Assembly (NCBI GenBank): GCA_028819345.1
Contig: JAPPLW010000105.1
Span: 44,589-108,588, forward strand
Reading direction: 5' to 3'
Length of the DNA: 64,000 nt
Source: a bacterium
Lineage (GTDB): Bacteria > Actinomycetota > Acidimicrobiia > Spongiisociales > ZC4RG35
Below the pieces are notes generated by a model. The model had not been told where the DNA came from. It did no database searches and worked only from the letters and a program-made list of their open reading frames with translations. A program made the translations under genes and the position numbers. Below are positions 52,203 through 61,397 of this stretch, piece by piece; within the stretch, counting starts at the first letter, position 1, and every line of letters begins with the position of its first letter.

Positions 52203-53255
52203 ATGCCCACCCAATCCCTTCCAGGCCGGTTGCTCGTCTCGCTTGCTGCAGTGGTCTTGACCAGCCTGGCGGCCTGCGGAGAGGCCTCCCCGGACCCGCC
52301 AGAGGCCGTTTCGGGCGCCTGCGCGGAGGGGCGGACACTCCGCTTCGCTTTCTATGCATTCTTCGATCCGGTCAGTGCCAGCGCCGATCCCGTTCCTGGC
52401 TCGGCCGGGTTCAGCGACCACGTGGGATACGAGGCCGACCTTCTCACCGCCTTGGAAGAAATGGAGGGTGCCGGGCTGGCCTTCGACCGCATCCCCGTGG
52501 CGGAGTGGCCGGACATCTGGCTGCTGCCCACCGGGGACGAGTTCGACGTAGCCGGAGGCGGGATCACCATCCTCGAATCCCGCACCCGCAACGCCGCTGG
52601 CGACGAGGTCGTGGTCTTTACCTCGGGCCACATCGGTTTTCGCCAGTCGCTCCTGGTCAGGGCGACTGAGGCGTCCCTTTACACAACCCACGCCGACCTG
52701 ACCGAAGACGTACGGGTGGGCGTGCTGGCGGGGACCACCGGCGAGGCCCGACTGCTGCAACTCACCGGCCTGGCCGATGCCCGCGGAACGCTGGCCGAGG
52801 GGACCGGGATCGTCACCGACGCCGGCCCACTGGTGGCGGACGGGTCGGACCGGTATGTCATCACCGCCGCCGGATCGTCGCCCCTGTTGGAAGGACGCCG
52901 GTGGCTCGATCCTCCCTCCCCCGATATGCCGGTGGTGGTCTACCTGGGGGAGGACACCGGAGAGACGGAACTCCTCGATGCTCTGGCCGACGGGTCGATA
53001 GACGCGGTGGCACGAGGTGAAATCGGGAACCTCGAGGCGACCGATGCCTACGGTGACGGCGGGGTTTTCGCCGTCACCGCCCTTGATCCCGAGGTGGAAC
53101 TGGGTGGGTGGACCCTCTCTGTCACCGAAGGATCCCTGGTTGCCTGCCTGGATGAAAAGCTCGATTACCTAACCGATCAACGTGCGATCGGATATGCCGA
53201 ATGGGTGACCGACCCCGAGATATTCCTCCGGCGCGCCCGCTCTTGGACGCCATGA
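52203..53255 (+). CDS. Family 3-type solute-binding lipoprotein, orphan
   Basis: This is a lipoprotein with signal peptide LLVSLAAVVLTSLAAC (lipobox Cys) and a periplasmic-type binding fold of the SBP_bac_3 group: RTLRFAFYAFFD, VGYEADLLTALEE, GGGITILESRTRN, VGVLAGTTGEA. Such proteins bind amino acids or other small polar solutes. The ATG at 52203 has GAGG at close spacing. It is divergent from the mutase operon (97-base gap). No permease or ATPase follows, so the rest of the transporter must be elsewhere, or the protein is a sensor. A link to sulfonate uptake is only positional. Confidence 0.85.
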   Translation: MPTQSLPGRLLVSLAAVVLTSLAACGEASPDPPEAVSGACAEGRTLRFAFYAFFDPVSASADPVPGSAGFSDHVGYEADLLTALEEMEGAGLAFDRIPVAEWPDIWLLPTGDEFDVAGGGITILESRTRNAAGDEVVVFTSGHIGFRQSLLVRATEASLYTTHADLTEDVRVGVLAGTTGEARLLQLTGLADARGTLAEGTGIVTDAGPLVADGSDRYVITAAGSSPLLEGRRWLDPPSPDMPVVVYLGEDTGETELLDALADGSIDAVARGEIGNLEATDAYGDGGVFAVTALDPEVELGGWTLSVTEGSLVACLDEKLDYLTDQRAIGYAEWVTDPEIFLRRARSWTP

Positions 53256-53262
53256 TCTAGTG

Positions 53263-53280
53263 CGGCCTTAGCCACGGCCG
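53263..53280 (+). terminator. Short hairpin after the orphan binding-protein gene
   Basis: CGGCC at 53263-53267 pairs with GGCCG at 53276-53280 around an 8-nt loop, 8 bases after the stop. The 5-bp stem is weak and no T-run is seen. Confidence 0.3.
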
Positions 53281-53417
53281 GCCGGGATGGGGCCATGTAT
53301 GTTATTTCGACAAATGACGACCGCCGGCCGGATGCTATTTGGTTTCTTCCACATTTCTCTGTTCAGGATCGGTCCTCCCGCTCGGATCTCGACGGCTCGG
53401 ATGAGCCCGTCCCGCAC

Positions 53418-54233
53418 ATGAACCCGGCGGCAGGGGCGCCCGATGCCTGGAGTGGTTCGGAGTACCGGGAGAACACCGCTCATCACCGGGCCTTCGACCC
53501 ACCGGCCCTATGGGCCTTCGGCTTGGGCGCCGGAGACTTCCTCCTGGACGTGGGGTGCGGCGCCGGGGACCTGACCGCGGCCCTGGCGGACCACTACCCC
53601 CAGGCCCGGGTGATCGGGATAGACGCCTCCCCCAGCCAGATCGAACAAGCCCGCCAGCATGAGAGGCCCCGACTCCGCTACGAGGTGCGCCGGGTCCAGG
53701 ACCTCGGATGGGAGAAGCGCTTTGCGGCCGTGGTCTCGATCGCCTGCCTGCACTGGGTCCCCATTCCCGAACACCCCTTGGTGCTGGAGAGGATCTTTCA
53801 TGCCCTGGTGCCCGGCGGCAGGCTGGTGGCCAGCTTCGCCGGAGAGACCAACATCGTAGAGATCCGGAAGATCATCTTCTCGGTCGCCGACCAGCCGCCC
53901 TACCGCCAATACCTGGGAGGTCGCCTGCCCCATCACCCGTGGCCCTCCCTCCCCCGTTACCGGGAGATGCTGGCCGACTCGCCCTTCGGCGGCGCCGAGG
54001 AACTGCGGACCGAGACCCAGCCTCGCCCCTTCTCCCGGGCCAGGCTGACCGGCTGGCTGCGCACCCAAACACTGACCGGGTACCGGCCCCGCCTGCCCCC
54101 TTCGGTCTTCGAGGACCTGGTGGCTGAGGTGTCGGAGAAGGTGGCGGAGGAGACCCGGGCCGGTGACGGCGTCTATGTCGTACCCTTTGTGCGACTGCAA
54201 CTCCAGGCCCGCCGAGGGAAGACCGCCATATGA
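53418..54233 (+). CDS. Class I SAM-dependent methyltransferase (trans-aconitate MT-like)
   Basis: The SAM-binding motif I is FLLDVGCGAGDLTAAL and motif II-III region DLGWEKRFAAVVSIACLHW, followed by RIFHALVPGGRLVASF. The protein of about 271 residues resembles trans-aconitate 2-methyltransferase and related small-acid methyltransferases; the substrate is uncertain. The frame opens at an ATG at 53295, but that N-terminal 41 residues lie in a markedly AT-rich stretch (about 53298-53375) that looks like a promoter leader, so I placed the start at 53418. It overlaps the next gene by four bases. Confidence 0.8.
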   Translation: MNPAAGAPDAWSGSEYRENTAHHRAFDPPALWAFGLGAGDFLLDVGCGAGDLTAALADHYPQARVIGIDASPSQIEQARQHERPRLRYEVRRVQDLGWEKRFAAVVSIACLHWVPIPEHPLVLERIFHALVPGGRLVASFAGETNIVEIRKIIFSVADQPPYRQYLGGRLPHHPWPSLPRYREMLADSPFGGAEELRTETQPRPFSRARLTGWLRTQTLTGYRPRLPPSVFEDLVAEVSEKVAEETRAGDGVYVVPFVRLQLQARRGKTAI

Positions 54234-55078
54234 ATTCTCCGAACCTGACCGATTGGATAGGAAGCTCCGAGAGCCGCCGCCAGCGTCTCGACCCCTGGCC
54301 GGTCGCCGCGCTCTCCGCTCTCTTCGATCTGGATGCTCCGGCCGCAGAGGTGGGAGATCCCCTTCCTCCCATGTGGCACTGGCTTTACTTTCTCCCATCG
54401 GCCCGGCGATCGGAGACCGGGGAGGACGGCCATCCCCGCCGGGGAGGGTTCCTTCCCCCGGTACCACAGCAAAGAAGGATGTTCGCAGGCGGGACCACCG
54501 TCTTCCACCGTCCTTTGCTGGTGGGAGAGGAGTCCCGGCAGCAGGGAACCGTGAAGAGCGTGGCCCGAAAGGAAGGCCGCAGCGGCTGCCTGGTGGTGGT
54601 GACGGTGGAATACCGGATCTCGGGAGAGAGGGGACCGGCGCTCACCGAGTCCCAGAACCTGATCTACACCGACTCCCCGCCCTCTGTTCCCCGGGAACCG
54701 GCCTCGGGCCCCGGGCCGCCCCGCAGGCCGTGGAGCCAGGACGTCACCACCGACCCGATTCTCCTGTTCCGGTTCTCGGCCCTCACCAACAACTCCCACC
54801 GCATTCACTACGACCACTCCTACGCCACCGGGGTAGAGGGATACCCGGGCCTGGTGGTGCACGGCCCGCTCACCGCCATGCTGCTGGCCGACCTGGGCCG
54901 CCGGAACGGCGTGAACGGACCTACGCGCTTTTCCTTCCGGGCGCGCTCGCCGTTCTTCTGCGGGGACACCCTGCACCTGCGCGGCGGGCCCGACGGGGAG
55001 GCCGAGGCCCGCCGATGGACCATGGGTGCGTACTCCCGGCACGGTCGGCTGGGCGTGGAGGCGGAGTTGTCCGCCTGA
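54230..55078 (+). CDS. MaoC-fold hydratase, mesaconyl-C4-CoA hydratase/HTD2-like
   Basis: This 282-residue double hot-dog protein resembles mesaconyl-C4-CoA hydratase and HTD2 3-hydroxyacyl-thioester dehydratase. The N-terminal part has the FAS1-type MWHWLYFLP and GGTTVFHRPLLVG; the C-terminal catalytic hot-dog shows FRFSALTNNSHRIHYD and EGYPGLVVHGPL. Family enzymes hydrate enoyl- or mesaconyl-CoA. It overlaps the methyltransferase gene (ATGA) and precedes the acetoacetyl-CoA synthetase by 49 bases, so an acyl-CoA hydration step is likely. Confidence 0.83.
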   Translation: MNSPNLTDWIGSSESRRQRLDPWPVAALSALFDLDAPAAEVGDPLPPMWHWLYFLPSARRSETGEDGHPRRGGFLPPVPQQRRMFAGGTTVFHRPLLVGEESRQQGTVKSVARKEGRSGCLVVVTVEYRISGERGPALTESQNLIYTDSPPSVPREPASGPGPPRRPWSQDVTTDPILLFRFSALTNNSHRIHYDHSYATGVEGYPGLVVHGPLTAMLLADLGRRNGVNGPTRFSFRARSPFFCGDTLHLRGGPDGEAEARRWTMGAYSRHGRLGVEAELSA

Positions 55079-55127
55079 TCCGGCCCCACCGGGCCGCCCG
55101 CCCCCGCGGCGATACCCTCTAGGGCCT

Positions 55128-57086
55128 ATGAATGACCAACCTCTCTGGGTGCCTTCGGCTCGGAGAGTCGAGGCCTCAGCAATGACCTCCCTGCGCCGGG
55201 AGGTCAACCGCAGATACGGACTGGACCTGCCCGACTCGATGGCCCTGCAGCGCTGGAGCACCGAGAACATCGACCGGTTTTGGGACACCGTCTGGGACCA
55301 TGTGGGAGTCCTCGGAGAGAAGGGCGACCGGGTCTTCTTTCCCGGGGATTCGTTGACCACCGCACGGTTCTTCCCCGACGCCCGGCTCAGCGTGGCGGCC
55401 AATCTGGTGGATGGCCGGGGGACGGATGGGGACTCGGCCGCCATCCTGTACCGGCGGGAGGACGGATACTCTGAGGACCTGACCTGGAACCAACTGCGGT
55501 CGCAGGTGGCCTCCGCCGCGGCCGCCCTGCAGGCCCACGGGGTCGGGGCCGGCGACCGGGTGGCGGCGTGGATGCCCAACCGGCCCGAGACGGTGGTGCT
55601 GATGATCGCCGCCGCCAGCCTGGGGGCCATGTTCAGCTCCACCTCGGCCGACTTCGGGGTGGCCGGGGTGGTGGACCGGTTCGGCCAGATCGGACCGGTG
55701 CTGCTGCTTGCCGCCGACGGCTACCCCTACGGGGGAAAGCCCTTTGACCGGCGGGAGGCCCTCGCCGAGATCAGAGAGGCCCTTCCCACGGTGCGGCGGG
55801 TGGTGATGGTCCCCAACCTGGACCCCGATCCCGACCTGACCGCCCTGCCCGGCGCCATCTCCTGGAGCGAGTTTCTCGCCACCGGCGAGGGAGCCGATCT
55901 CCCCACCGAGACCTTTCCCTTCGATCATCCCCTGTTCATCCTCTTTTCCTCGGGCACGACCGGTCCGCCCAAGTGCATAGTGCACCGGGCGGCGGGGGTG
56001 ATGTTGAAGAACATGGGAGAGCATCAACATCAGGTGGACGTCCGGGCGGGCGACCGGGTCTTCTACCTGACCACCTGCGGATGGATGATGTGGAACTGGC
56101 TGGTGAACGCGCTCTCCTCCGGTGCGAGCATCGTCCTCTACGACGGCAACCCCTTCCACCCCTCCCCCGCCCGGCTGTTCGACCTGATCGACTCCGACGG
56201 CGTCACGCTGCTGGGCGTCTCGGCCAAGCTGATCGACGCCTGGCGACAGACCGGCATCCGCCCCCTGGCGACCCATCGACTGGACACGCTCCGCACCATC
56301 TGCTCGACCGGGTCGCCGCTGTCTCCGGAGGGCTTCGAGTGGATATACGAAGACGTGGCCGAAGACGTCCACCTTGCATCCATCTCGGGCGGCACCGACC
56401 TGTGCGGGTGCTTCGTGGGAGGCGACCCCACCCTGCCGGTGTGGTCGGGAGAGATCCAGGGGGCCGCCCTGGGCATGGCCGTGGAGGTGTACGACCCCGA
56501 AGGCCGACCGGTCGACGGGCCCACCGGGGAGTTGGTGTGCAGCCGACCCTTCCCCTCGGTTCCTCTCAGGTTCTGGAACGACCCCGGCGGGGCGAAATTC
56601 CGCGCCGCCTACTTCGAACGGTACCCAGGAGTCTGGACCCACGGGGATTACGCCAACTGGACTCCCCGCGGCGGCATGGTGATCCACGGCCGTTCCGACG
56701 CCACCCTCAACGTGGCGGGGGTGCGGATCGGGACCGCCGAGATCTACCGGCAGGCCGAGGAGGTGCCGGGGGTGACCGAGGCGATCTGCGTGGCCCAGAA
56801 GTGGGAGCGGGACACCCGGATGGTGCTGTTCGTGCGACTCGAGGAGGGCCGGACGCTCACCGACGACCTGGTGGCCGAGATCAAGGACCGCCTCCGCCGC
56901 AACTGCTCACCCCGCCACGTGCCGGCGGTGGTGCTGGAGACCGCCGACATCCCCCGCACCCGTTCGGGAAAGATCACGGAGATGGCCGTCACCGCGGTGG
57001 TCAACGGCGAGAAAGTGAAGAACACCGAGGCTCTCGCCAACCCCGGAGCCCTGGCCAACTTCGCCGACCGCGCCGAACTCGCCTAG
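55128..57086 (+). CDS. Acetoacetyl-CoA synthetase
   Basis: This 652-residue adenylate-forming enzyme has the family's long N-terminal region (RYGLDLPDSMALQRWS, FWDTVWDH), the P-loop LFSSGTTGPPKCIVH, GGTDLCGCF, and RTRSGKITEMAV near the C-terminus with the catalytic Lys. It activates acetoacetate to acetoacetyl-CoA. The ATG at 55128 lies 49 bases after the hydratase gene and fits the family N-terminus. It likely works with the hydratase in use of ketone-type or C4 acids. Confidence 0.93.
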   Translation: MNDQPLWVPSARRVEASAMTSLRREVNRRYGLDLPDSMALQRWSTENIDRFWDTVWDHVGVLGEKGDRVFFPGDSLTTARFFPDARLSVAANLVDGRGTDGDSAAILYRREDGYSEDLTWNQLRSQVASAAAALQAHGVGAGDRVAAWMPNRPETVVLMIAAASLGAMFSSTSADFGVAGVVDRFGQIGPVLLLAADGYPYGGKPFDRREALAEIREALPTVRRVVMVPNLDPDPDLTALPGAISWSEFLATGEGADLPTETFPFDHPLFILFSSGTTGPPKCIVHRAAGVMLKNMGEHQHQVDVRAGDRVFYLTTCGWMMWNWLVNALSSGASIVLYDGNPFHPSPARLFDLIDSDGVTLLGVSAKLIDAWRQTGIRPLATHRLDTLRTICSTGSPLSPEGFEWIYEDVAEDVHLASISGGTDLCGCFVGGDPTLPVWSGEIQGAALGMAVEVYDPEGRPVDGPTGELVCSRPFPSVPLRFWNDPGGAKFRAAYFERYPGVWTHGDYANWTPRGGMVIHGRSDATLNVAGVRIGTAEIYRQAEEVPGVTEAICVAQKWERDTRMVLFVRLEEGRTLTDDLVAEIKDRLRRNCSPRHVPAVVLETADIPRTRSGKITEMAVTAVVNGEKVKNTEALANPGALANFADRAELA

Positions 57087-57132
57087 CGCGTCATGGGTTA
57101 TGTCCGTCATCGCCTCCCGGAAGGAGCATGAA

Positions 57133-58260
57133 GTGAATCGACCCATCTCTCTGGGGGTGATCGGGCTGGGAAGCATCGCCCAGATCCAGCACCTGCCGAA
57201 CCTGGCCCGGATGGAGGGTCTGTTCCGGGTGGCGGCTGTGGCTGACATATCGCCTCGGCTCACCCGCCGGATCGCCGAGGGGCTGCCCGGAGACGTACTC
57301 GACACCACAAATTGGCGGGAGGTCTGCGCCCATCCCGAGGTAGAGGCGGTGCTTATCCTCACCTCCGGAGCTCATGAGCAGATCACCGAAGGCGCCCTCG
57401 AGGCCGGGAAACACGTCTTCGCCGAGAAGCCCCTCTGTTTGACGGTGGAAGGCGCCCTGCGCCTCCATGCCCTGGCCGCCGACAAGGGTCTGGCGCTCCA
57501 GGTCGGCTACATGAAGCTTCACGAAGAGTTGCTCCCGGAGTTGCGGGAGGGCCTCGACGCCATCGGGGACCTCCGACTGGTCCGCCACTCCGTCTACCAT
57601 CCCGAACACTCGACCTGCCTGGGCCCGGCCGACACACTGCACTTCGACGACATCGATCACCGGGCGATGGCCGAGGCGGCGGCGTTCGAGGAGCGCCGCA
57701 CCCGCCAGGCACTGGGAGACCTACCCGCCGAGTGGGGTCGGCTGTACCGAAACGTGCTGGCCGCTTCGTTCATCCACACCGTGTCCTTCATACGGGGCGT
57801 GATGGGAGGGCTCCCCCGCTTGACGGCCGCCGACCTGTGGCCTCCCCTGCCGTCCGGGGCCCCCGCCGATCCCCCCAGTCTCACGGCCCGGGCCGAGTAC
57901 CCCGGTCACACCGGGGTGGAGATGACCTGGCTCTGGCTCCCCTCGGCGCCCGCTTACCGGGAAGCCTTCGAGGCGCACGGAACCCGGGGATCGCTGGAAT
58001 TCCACTTTTCCAACCCCTACCTCGATCGGGCCGCATCCTTGGCCATCAAGGGCGAAGACGGCGCGGTCCGTCATCCCGCCGGGACCGAATCGGCCTTCAC
58101 CAGGGAACTGAAGGCATTCCACCGGGCGATCACCACCGGCCGGCCCATCTCCGACGCGGCGGGCGCCGCACAGGACACGGCATTCCTCCAGGACATGGTC
58201 GCCGCGCTGGCCCGCAACGACGGGGTGGCCGTCGGCGGCGAGGCGGGGACTCGGCGATGA
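57133..58260 (+). CDS. Gfo/Idh/MocA-family oxidoreductase
   Basis: This NAD(P)-dependent sugar dehydrogenase-type protein has the Rossmann motif SLGVIGLGSIAQIQHLP and the catalytic EKP in HVFAEKPLCLTVEGA. The C-terminal beta-sheet domain has FHFSNPYLDRAASL. The GTG at 57133 has AAGGAG eight bases upstream and is more likely than an ATG at 57100. It overlaps the next gene by ATGA. With the isomerase and the NagB-like protein it forms a three-gene sugar (perhaps inositol- or amino-sugar-type) set. Confidence 0.88.
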   Translation: MNRPISLGVIGLGSIAQIQHLPNLARMEGLFRVAAVADISPRLTRRIAEGLPGDVLDTTNWREVCAHPEVEAVLILTSGAHEQITEGALEAGKHVFAEKPLCLTVEGALRLHALAADKGLALQVGYMKLHEELLPELREGLDAIGDLRLVRHSVYHPEHSTCLGPADTLHFDDIDHRAMAEAAAFEERRTRQALGDLPAEWGRLYRNVLAASFIHTVSFIRGVMGGLPRLTAADLWPPLPSGAPADPPSLTARAEYPGHTGVEMTWLWLPSAPAYREAFEAHGTRGSLEFHFSNPYLDRAASLAIKGEDGAVRHPAGTESAFTRELKAFHRAITTGRPISDAAGAAQDTAFLQDMVAALARNDGVAVGGEAGTRR

Positions 58261-59162
58261 AGATCGGCGCCGGACCCGTGAGTTTCGGCGTGTACGAACC
58301 CTCCCCAGGCGGGCCTGCGCCCCATCGTTTGATGGAGGCCATGACCGCCGCCGGGTACCGAGGCGCAGAATTCCCTCCCGCAGGTTACGCCGGGCCGCCC
58401 GGGGCGGCGGTTGAACTCTTTGAACGAAACGGTCTGACGCCGGTCGGAATCTACATACCCATTCACTTCTCGGACCCCACCCTTCTCACCCGGGACAAAG
58501 TCCGCATGGAAGACGCCCTCTCGGAACTGGAGAAGGCCGAAGACGGACCCGGAATCGCCATCCTTGCCGATGAGGGAAGCGAAGTCCTGCTCCGCAACCC
58601 CGCCCGGGGCGACGACCCCACCTACGCCCTGGACGCCGCCGGCTTCGGTGCGCTGACCGACGAGGTCAACCGGATCGCAGAGTACATACGGCGGAGAGGA
58701 CTGACGCCCTCTTTCCACCCCCACATCAGCACCTACGTGGAGAGCCCGGTCGAAGTCGAGAGGCTGCTTGGGGCCACCGACATCGACCTGACTTTCGACA
58801 CCGGGCACATCGCCCTCGGCGGCGGGGACATAGCGGAGTGCTTCGAGGCTTGGCGAGAGCGCATCAATCACATCCATCTCAAGGACGTGCGTCACGAGGT
58901 CCTGGAGGAGGCAAAACGCCGAAGACGGGTTGACTTCGATGTCTGGTGGGCGGAAGTCTCGGCCCCGCTCGGAGAAGGCGATCTCCCGTTGCGGGAGTTC
59001 CTGGCCCACCTGTCAAAGTCCGGATACCGGGGTTGGGCGGTCGTCGAGCAGGACAGGGCGCCAGTTTCATCGGAGGCTGAACTCCTCGCCGCAGCCGAAG
59101 TGCAGAGAAAGAACCTGCAGTGGGTGCGCCGCGTCCAAGAGGGATTGCCGGGAGGGTCCTGA
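58257..59162 (+). CDS. Sugar phosphate isomerase/epimerase-like TIM-barrel protein
   Basis: This 301-residue protein of the AP endonuclease-2/IolE-type fold has a YRGAEFPPAGY start region, FHPHISTYVES, LTFDTGHIALGG and NHIHLKD (metal-binding His/Asp/Glu positions), and WAVVEQD. Metal-dependent isomerase or inosose dehydratase activity is likely; substrate is unknown. It overlaps the Gfo gene by four bases. The following NagB-like gene begins within its end, indicating a tight operon. Confidence 0.87.
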   Translation: MKIGAGPVSFGVYEPSPGGPAPHRLMEAMTAAGYRGAEFPPAGYAGPPGAAVELFERNGLTPVGIYIPIHFSDPTLLTRDKVRMEDALSELEKAEDGPGIAILADEGSEVLLRNPARGDDPTYALDAAGFGALTDEVNRIAEYIRRRGLTPSFHPHISTYVESPVEVERLLGATDIDLTFDTGHIALGGGDIAECFEAWRERINHIHLKDVRHEVLEEAKRRRRVDFDVWWAEVSAPLGEGDLPLREFLAHLSKSGYRGWAVVEQDRAPVSSEAELLAAAEVQRKNLQWVRRVQEGLPGGS

Positions 59163-59974
59163 TCTCACCCTTTCCTCTTTCCCCACGAATCTTCGAAGAC
59201 GAGGGCGCATTGGGCTTGGCGCTGGCCCAAAGGATCGTGGACGGCGTCCGCCAGGCCGGCCGGCAGGGGAGGAGGTACCTGCTGGGTTGTCCGGGCGGCC
59301 GAAGCCCCCTCTCCACCTATCGGGCCCTCCCCGAAGTGGCGGCCCAACAGTCGGTTGACCTCTCACCGTTGGTGGTGGTGATGATGGACGACTACGTAAT
59401 CCTGAGCCGCAATGGATACGTCCACGTCCCGATCGACGCCCACTACTCCTGCCGCCGCTTCGCCATCCAGGAGATTGGCAAACCCTTGGCACATCTGCGG
59501 GGCGCACCGGGGACAGACCGCATCTGGATGCCGGACCCGTCCGATCCGCCCGCCTACGACCGCCGCATCTCCGAGGCCGGGGGAATAGACCTGTTCCTCC
59601 TGGCCAGCGGGGCCTCCGACGGCCACGTCGGTTTCAACCCCTCAGGCAGTCCCAGGGATTCGACCACCCGAATAGTGGAACTCTCAACCCCGACCCGCAC
59701 CGACAACCTGCGGACCTTTCCGGAATTCGATTCGGTGGACGACGTCCCGACCCATGGATTAACGGTGGGCATAGGCACCATAGCCGGGTTGAGCAGAACG
59801 GCGGTGATGGTCTGCCTCGGCGCGGAGAAACGTCCCGCCGCGGCGAGAATCAGCTCCGCCCGCACCTACGATCCCTCCTGGCCGGCCACCATCGTCGCCG
59901 AGGTCCCCGACGCCCAACTGTGGATCGATCTCTGCGCCGATTCGGAAGAGCAACCGGCTCGGGACGGTGAATGA
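59120..59974 (+). CDS. NagB-fold protein lacking the catalytic Glu
   Basis: This protein of the glucosamine-6-phosphate deaminase/6-phosphogluconolactonase superfamily has CPGGRSPLSTYRAL, VVMMDDYV and SGASDGHVGFNPSGSP. E. coli NagB has the triad Asp141, His143, Glu148 in DGHxxFNE; here Asp and His remain but the Glu position is Pro. Deaminase activity of the usual kind is therefore doubtful. The frame opens at a GTG at 59120 inside the preceding gene; a CTG at 59159 that overlaps the preceding TGA and follows GGGAGG is an alternative. It closes the sugar operon. Confidence 0.8.
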   Translation: MGAPRPRGIAGRVLISPFPLSPRIFEDEGALGLALAQRIVDGVRQAGRQGRRYLLGCPGGRSPLSTYRALPEVAAQQSVDLSPLVVVMMDDYVILSRNGYVHVPIDAHYSCRRFAIQEIGKPLAHLRGAPGTDRIWMPDPSDPPAYDRRISEAGGIDLFLLASGASDGHVGFNPSGSPRDSTTRIVELSTPTRTDNLRTFPEFDSVDDVPTHGLTVGIGTIAGLSRTAVMVCLGAEKRPAAARISSARTYDPSWPATIVAEVPDAQLWIDLCADSEEQPARDGE

Positions 59975-60134
59975 GCGTCAACCAAGAGAACCATCAACCG
60001 TAACTAGCTTGCCCGCTAATGAACGATTAACATGTAAGCATTACTTATGAGTTAAAGAGGTTGGTTTATTCGTTGCGTTCTTTTAGTCTAAGCAATAGTT
60101 ATAATATAAACATTACTAAGACTGTTGTTAGCTA
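59975..60134 (+). promoter_or_regulatory. AT-rich leader upstream of the Fic gene
   Basis: The 160 bases are strikingly AT-rich compared with everything around them. A perfect TATAAT lies at 60100-60105; a partner -35 (TTGCGT at 60073-60078 with long spacing, or weak GTTCTT) is poor. Two similar motifs, AAGCATTACTT near 60036 and AAACATTACTAAG near 60108, may be operator half-sites. The composition suggests a promoter of foreign origin. No coding content is seen. Confidence 0.55.
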
Positions 60135-61391
60135 ATGGCGAAGCTACTTCCGAGAACCTGGAAACCTAACTATGAGGGCCCAAGCCGCCAAGACCGACAA
60201 GGGGGCCCCTACGAGTCCTATCAGCCCGATCCGCTAAAGGGGTGGAATCTCTCTTTGCCGGGAGACTTGGCTGCTGACATCGCCGATGCCGAGAAGGCGG
60301 TGCATGACCTCAACACATCGGAAGCTGAACATGCGAGCCTTGAGGGGATGGCGCGAGTGCTGCTACGCACCGAAGCAGTGGCCTCCTCAAGAATCGAAGG
60401 GTTGGTGGCTGGCCCCAGACGGCTTCTTCGAGCTGAAGCACTGCTGTCCCAGGAGGAGCCTTACAGCGACCGTACTGCTGTCGAGATAATCGGCAACATC
60501 CGCGCCATGGAAACCGCCATCGCCTTCGGAACCAGCCGACAGGACTTCACACTGCAGCACCTGTTGGAAATGCACCGGCAGATAATGGAAAACTCCTACC
60601 GGCCGGATCTCGGAGGGCTAATCAGAACCTCCCAGAACTGGATCGGCGGCAGCAACTACAACCCCCTTCGCGCCGCGTTCATCCCACCGCCTCCCGAGCT
60701 TGTCTCCGAACTGGTGTACGACCTGATCGAATACCTCAACGGGGACTATCACTCGCCTTTGGTCCAAGCCGGGATAGCCCATGCCCAGTTCGAGACCATC
60801 CATCCCTTTGCCGACGGAAACGGCCGCACCGGAAGAGCTCTCATCCACCTGGCACTGCGGCGACGCGGCCTAGCGCCCAGATTCGTCCCGCCGGTGAGCC
60901 TGATGCTCGCCACCTGGCCAAACGATTACATAGAAGGACTGACCACCTACCGGCACACCTCCCCCCCTGACAGTCCGGCTCGCTCAAAAGGTGCTCACAC
61001 CTGGCTCAGGACCTTTGCGTTCGCCACCCGGCAAGCCTGTCTTCAGGCCCGCCTTTTTGCCTCAGAAGTGGCCGCACTCCACAACCGCTGGAGAGAGCGG
61101 ATGGGACCGACACGTCGCGACTCTTCCGCCAGCCTGTTGCTGACCGTCCTACCGGGAGCCCCACTCGTCTCCGTCAAGACGGCAGCGGCTCTCATCGGGC
61201 GCTCAACTGTCAATACCAACGCTGCCATCAACCGACTTGTGGAGGCTGGGGTGCTCGCCCAACACAACATCGGCAAGCAGCGATATCGCATCTTCGAAGC
61301 TCCCGAGATCATCGACCTGATCACCAAAAGGGAACAAGCCATCACATCCTCCATTCCGGATGGCCGTGACGGCGATTCTGGGAGAGCCTGA
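60135..61391 (+). CDS. Fic-domain AMPylase-type protein with HTH tail
   Basis: This 418-residue Fic protein modifies target proteins, usually by AMPylation. The Fic motif HPFADGNGRTGR starts at His223. The autoinhibitory motif SSRIEG (Ser84-x3-Glu88-Gly89) lies in the N-terminal part, as in class II Fic enzymes. A C-terminal winged-helix region (KTAAALIGRSTVNTNAAINRLVEAGVL) suggests DNA binding and autoregulation. It is preceded by an AT-rich leader and has somewhat lower GC than its neighbours. No toxin-antitoxin partner is adjacent. Confidence 0.92.
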   Translation: MAKLLPRTWKPNYEGPSRQDRQGGPYESYQPDPLKGWNLSLPGDLAADIADAEKAVHDLNTSEAEHASLEGMARVLLRTEAVASSRIEGLVAGPRRLLRAEALLSQEEPYSDRTAVEIIGNIRAMETAIAFGTSRQDFTLQHLLEMHRQIMENSYRPDLGGLIRTSQNWIGGSNYNPLRAAFIPPPPELVSELVYDLIEYLNGDYHSPLVQAGIAHAQFETIHPFADGNGRTGRALIHLALRRRGLAPRFVPPVSLMLATWPNDYIEGLTTYRHTSPPDSPARSKGAHTWLRTFAFATRQACLQARLFASEVAALHNRWRERMGPTRRDSSASLLLTVLPGAPLVSVKTAAALIGRSTVNTNAAINRLVEAGVLAQHNIGKQRYRIFEAPEIIDLITKREQAITSSIPDGRDGDSGRA

Positions 61392-61397
61392 AGGGCG

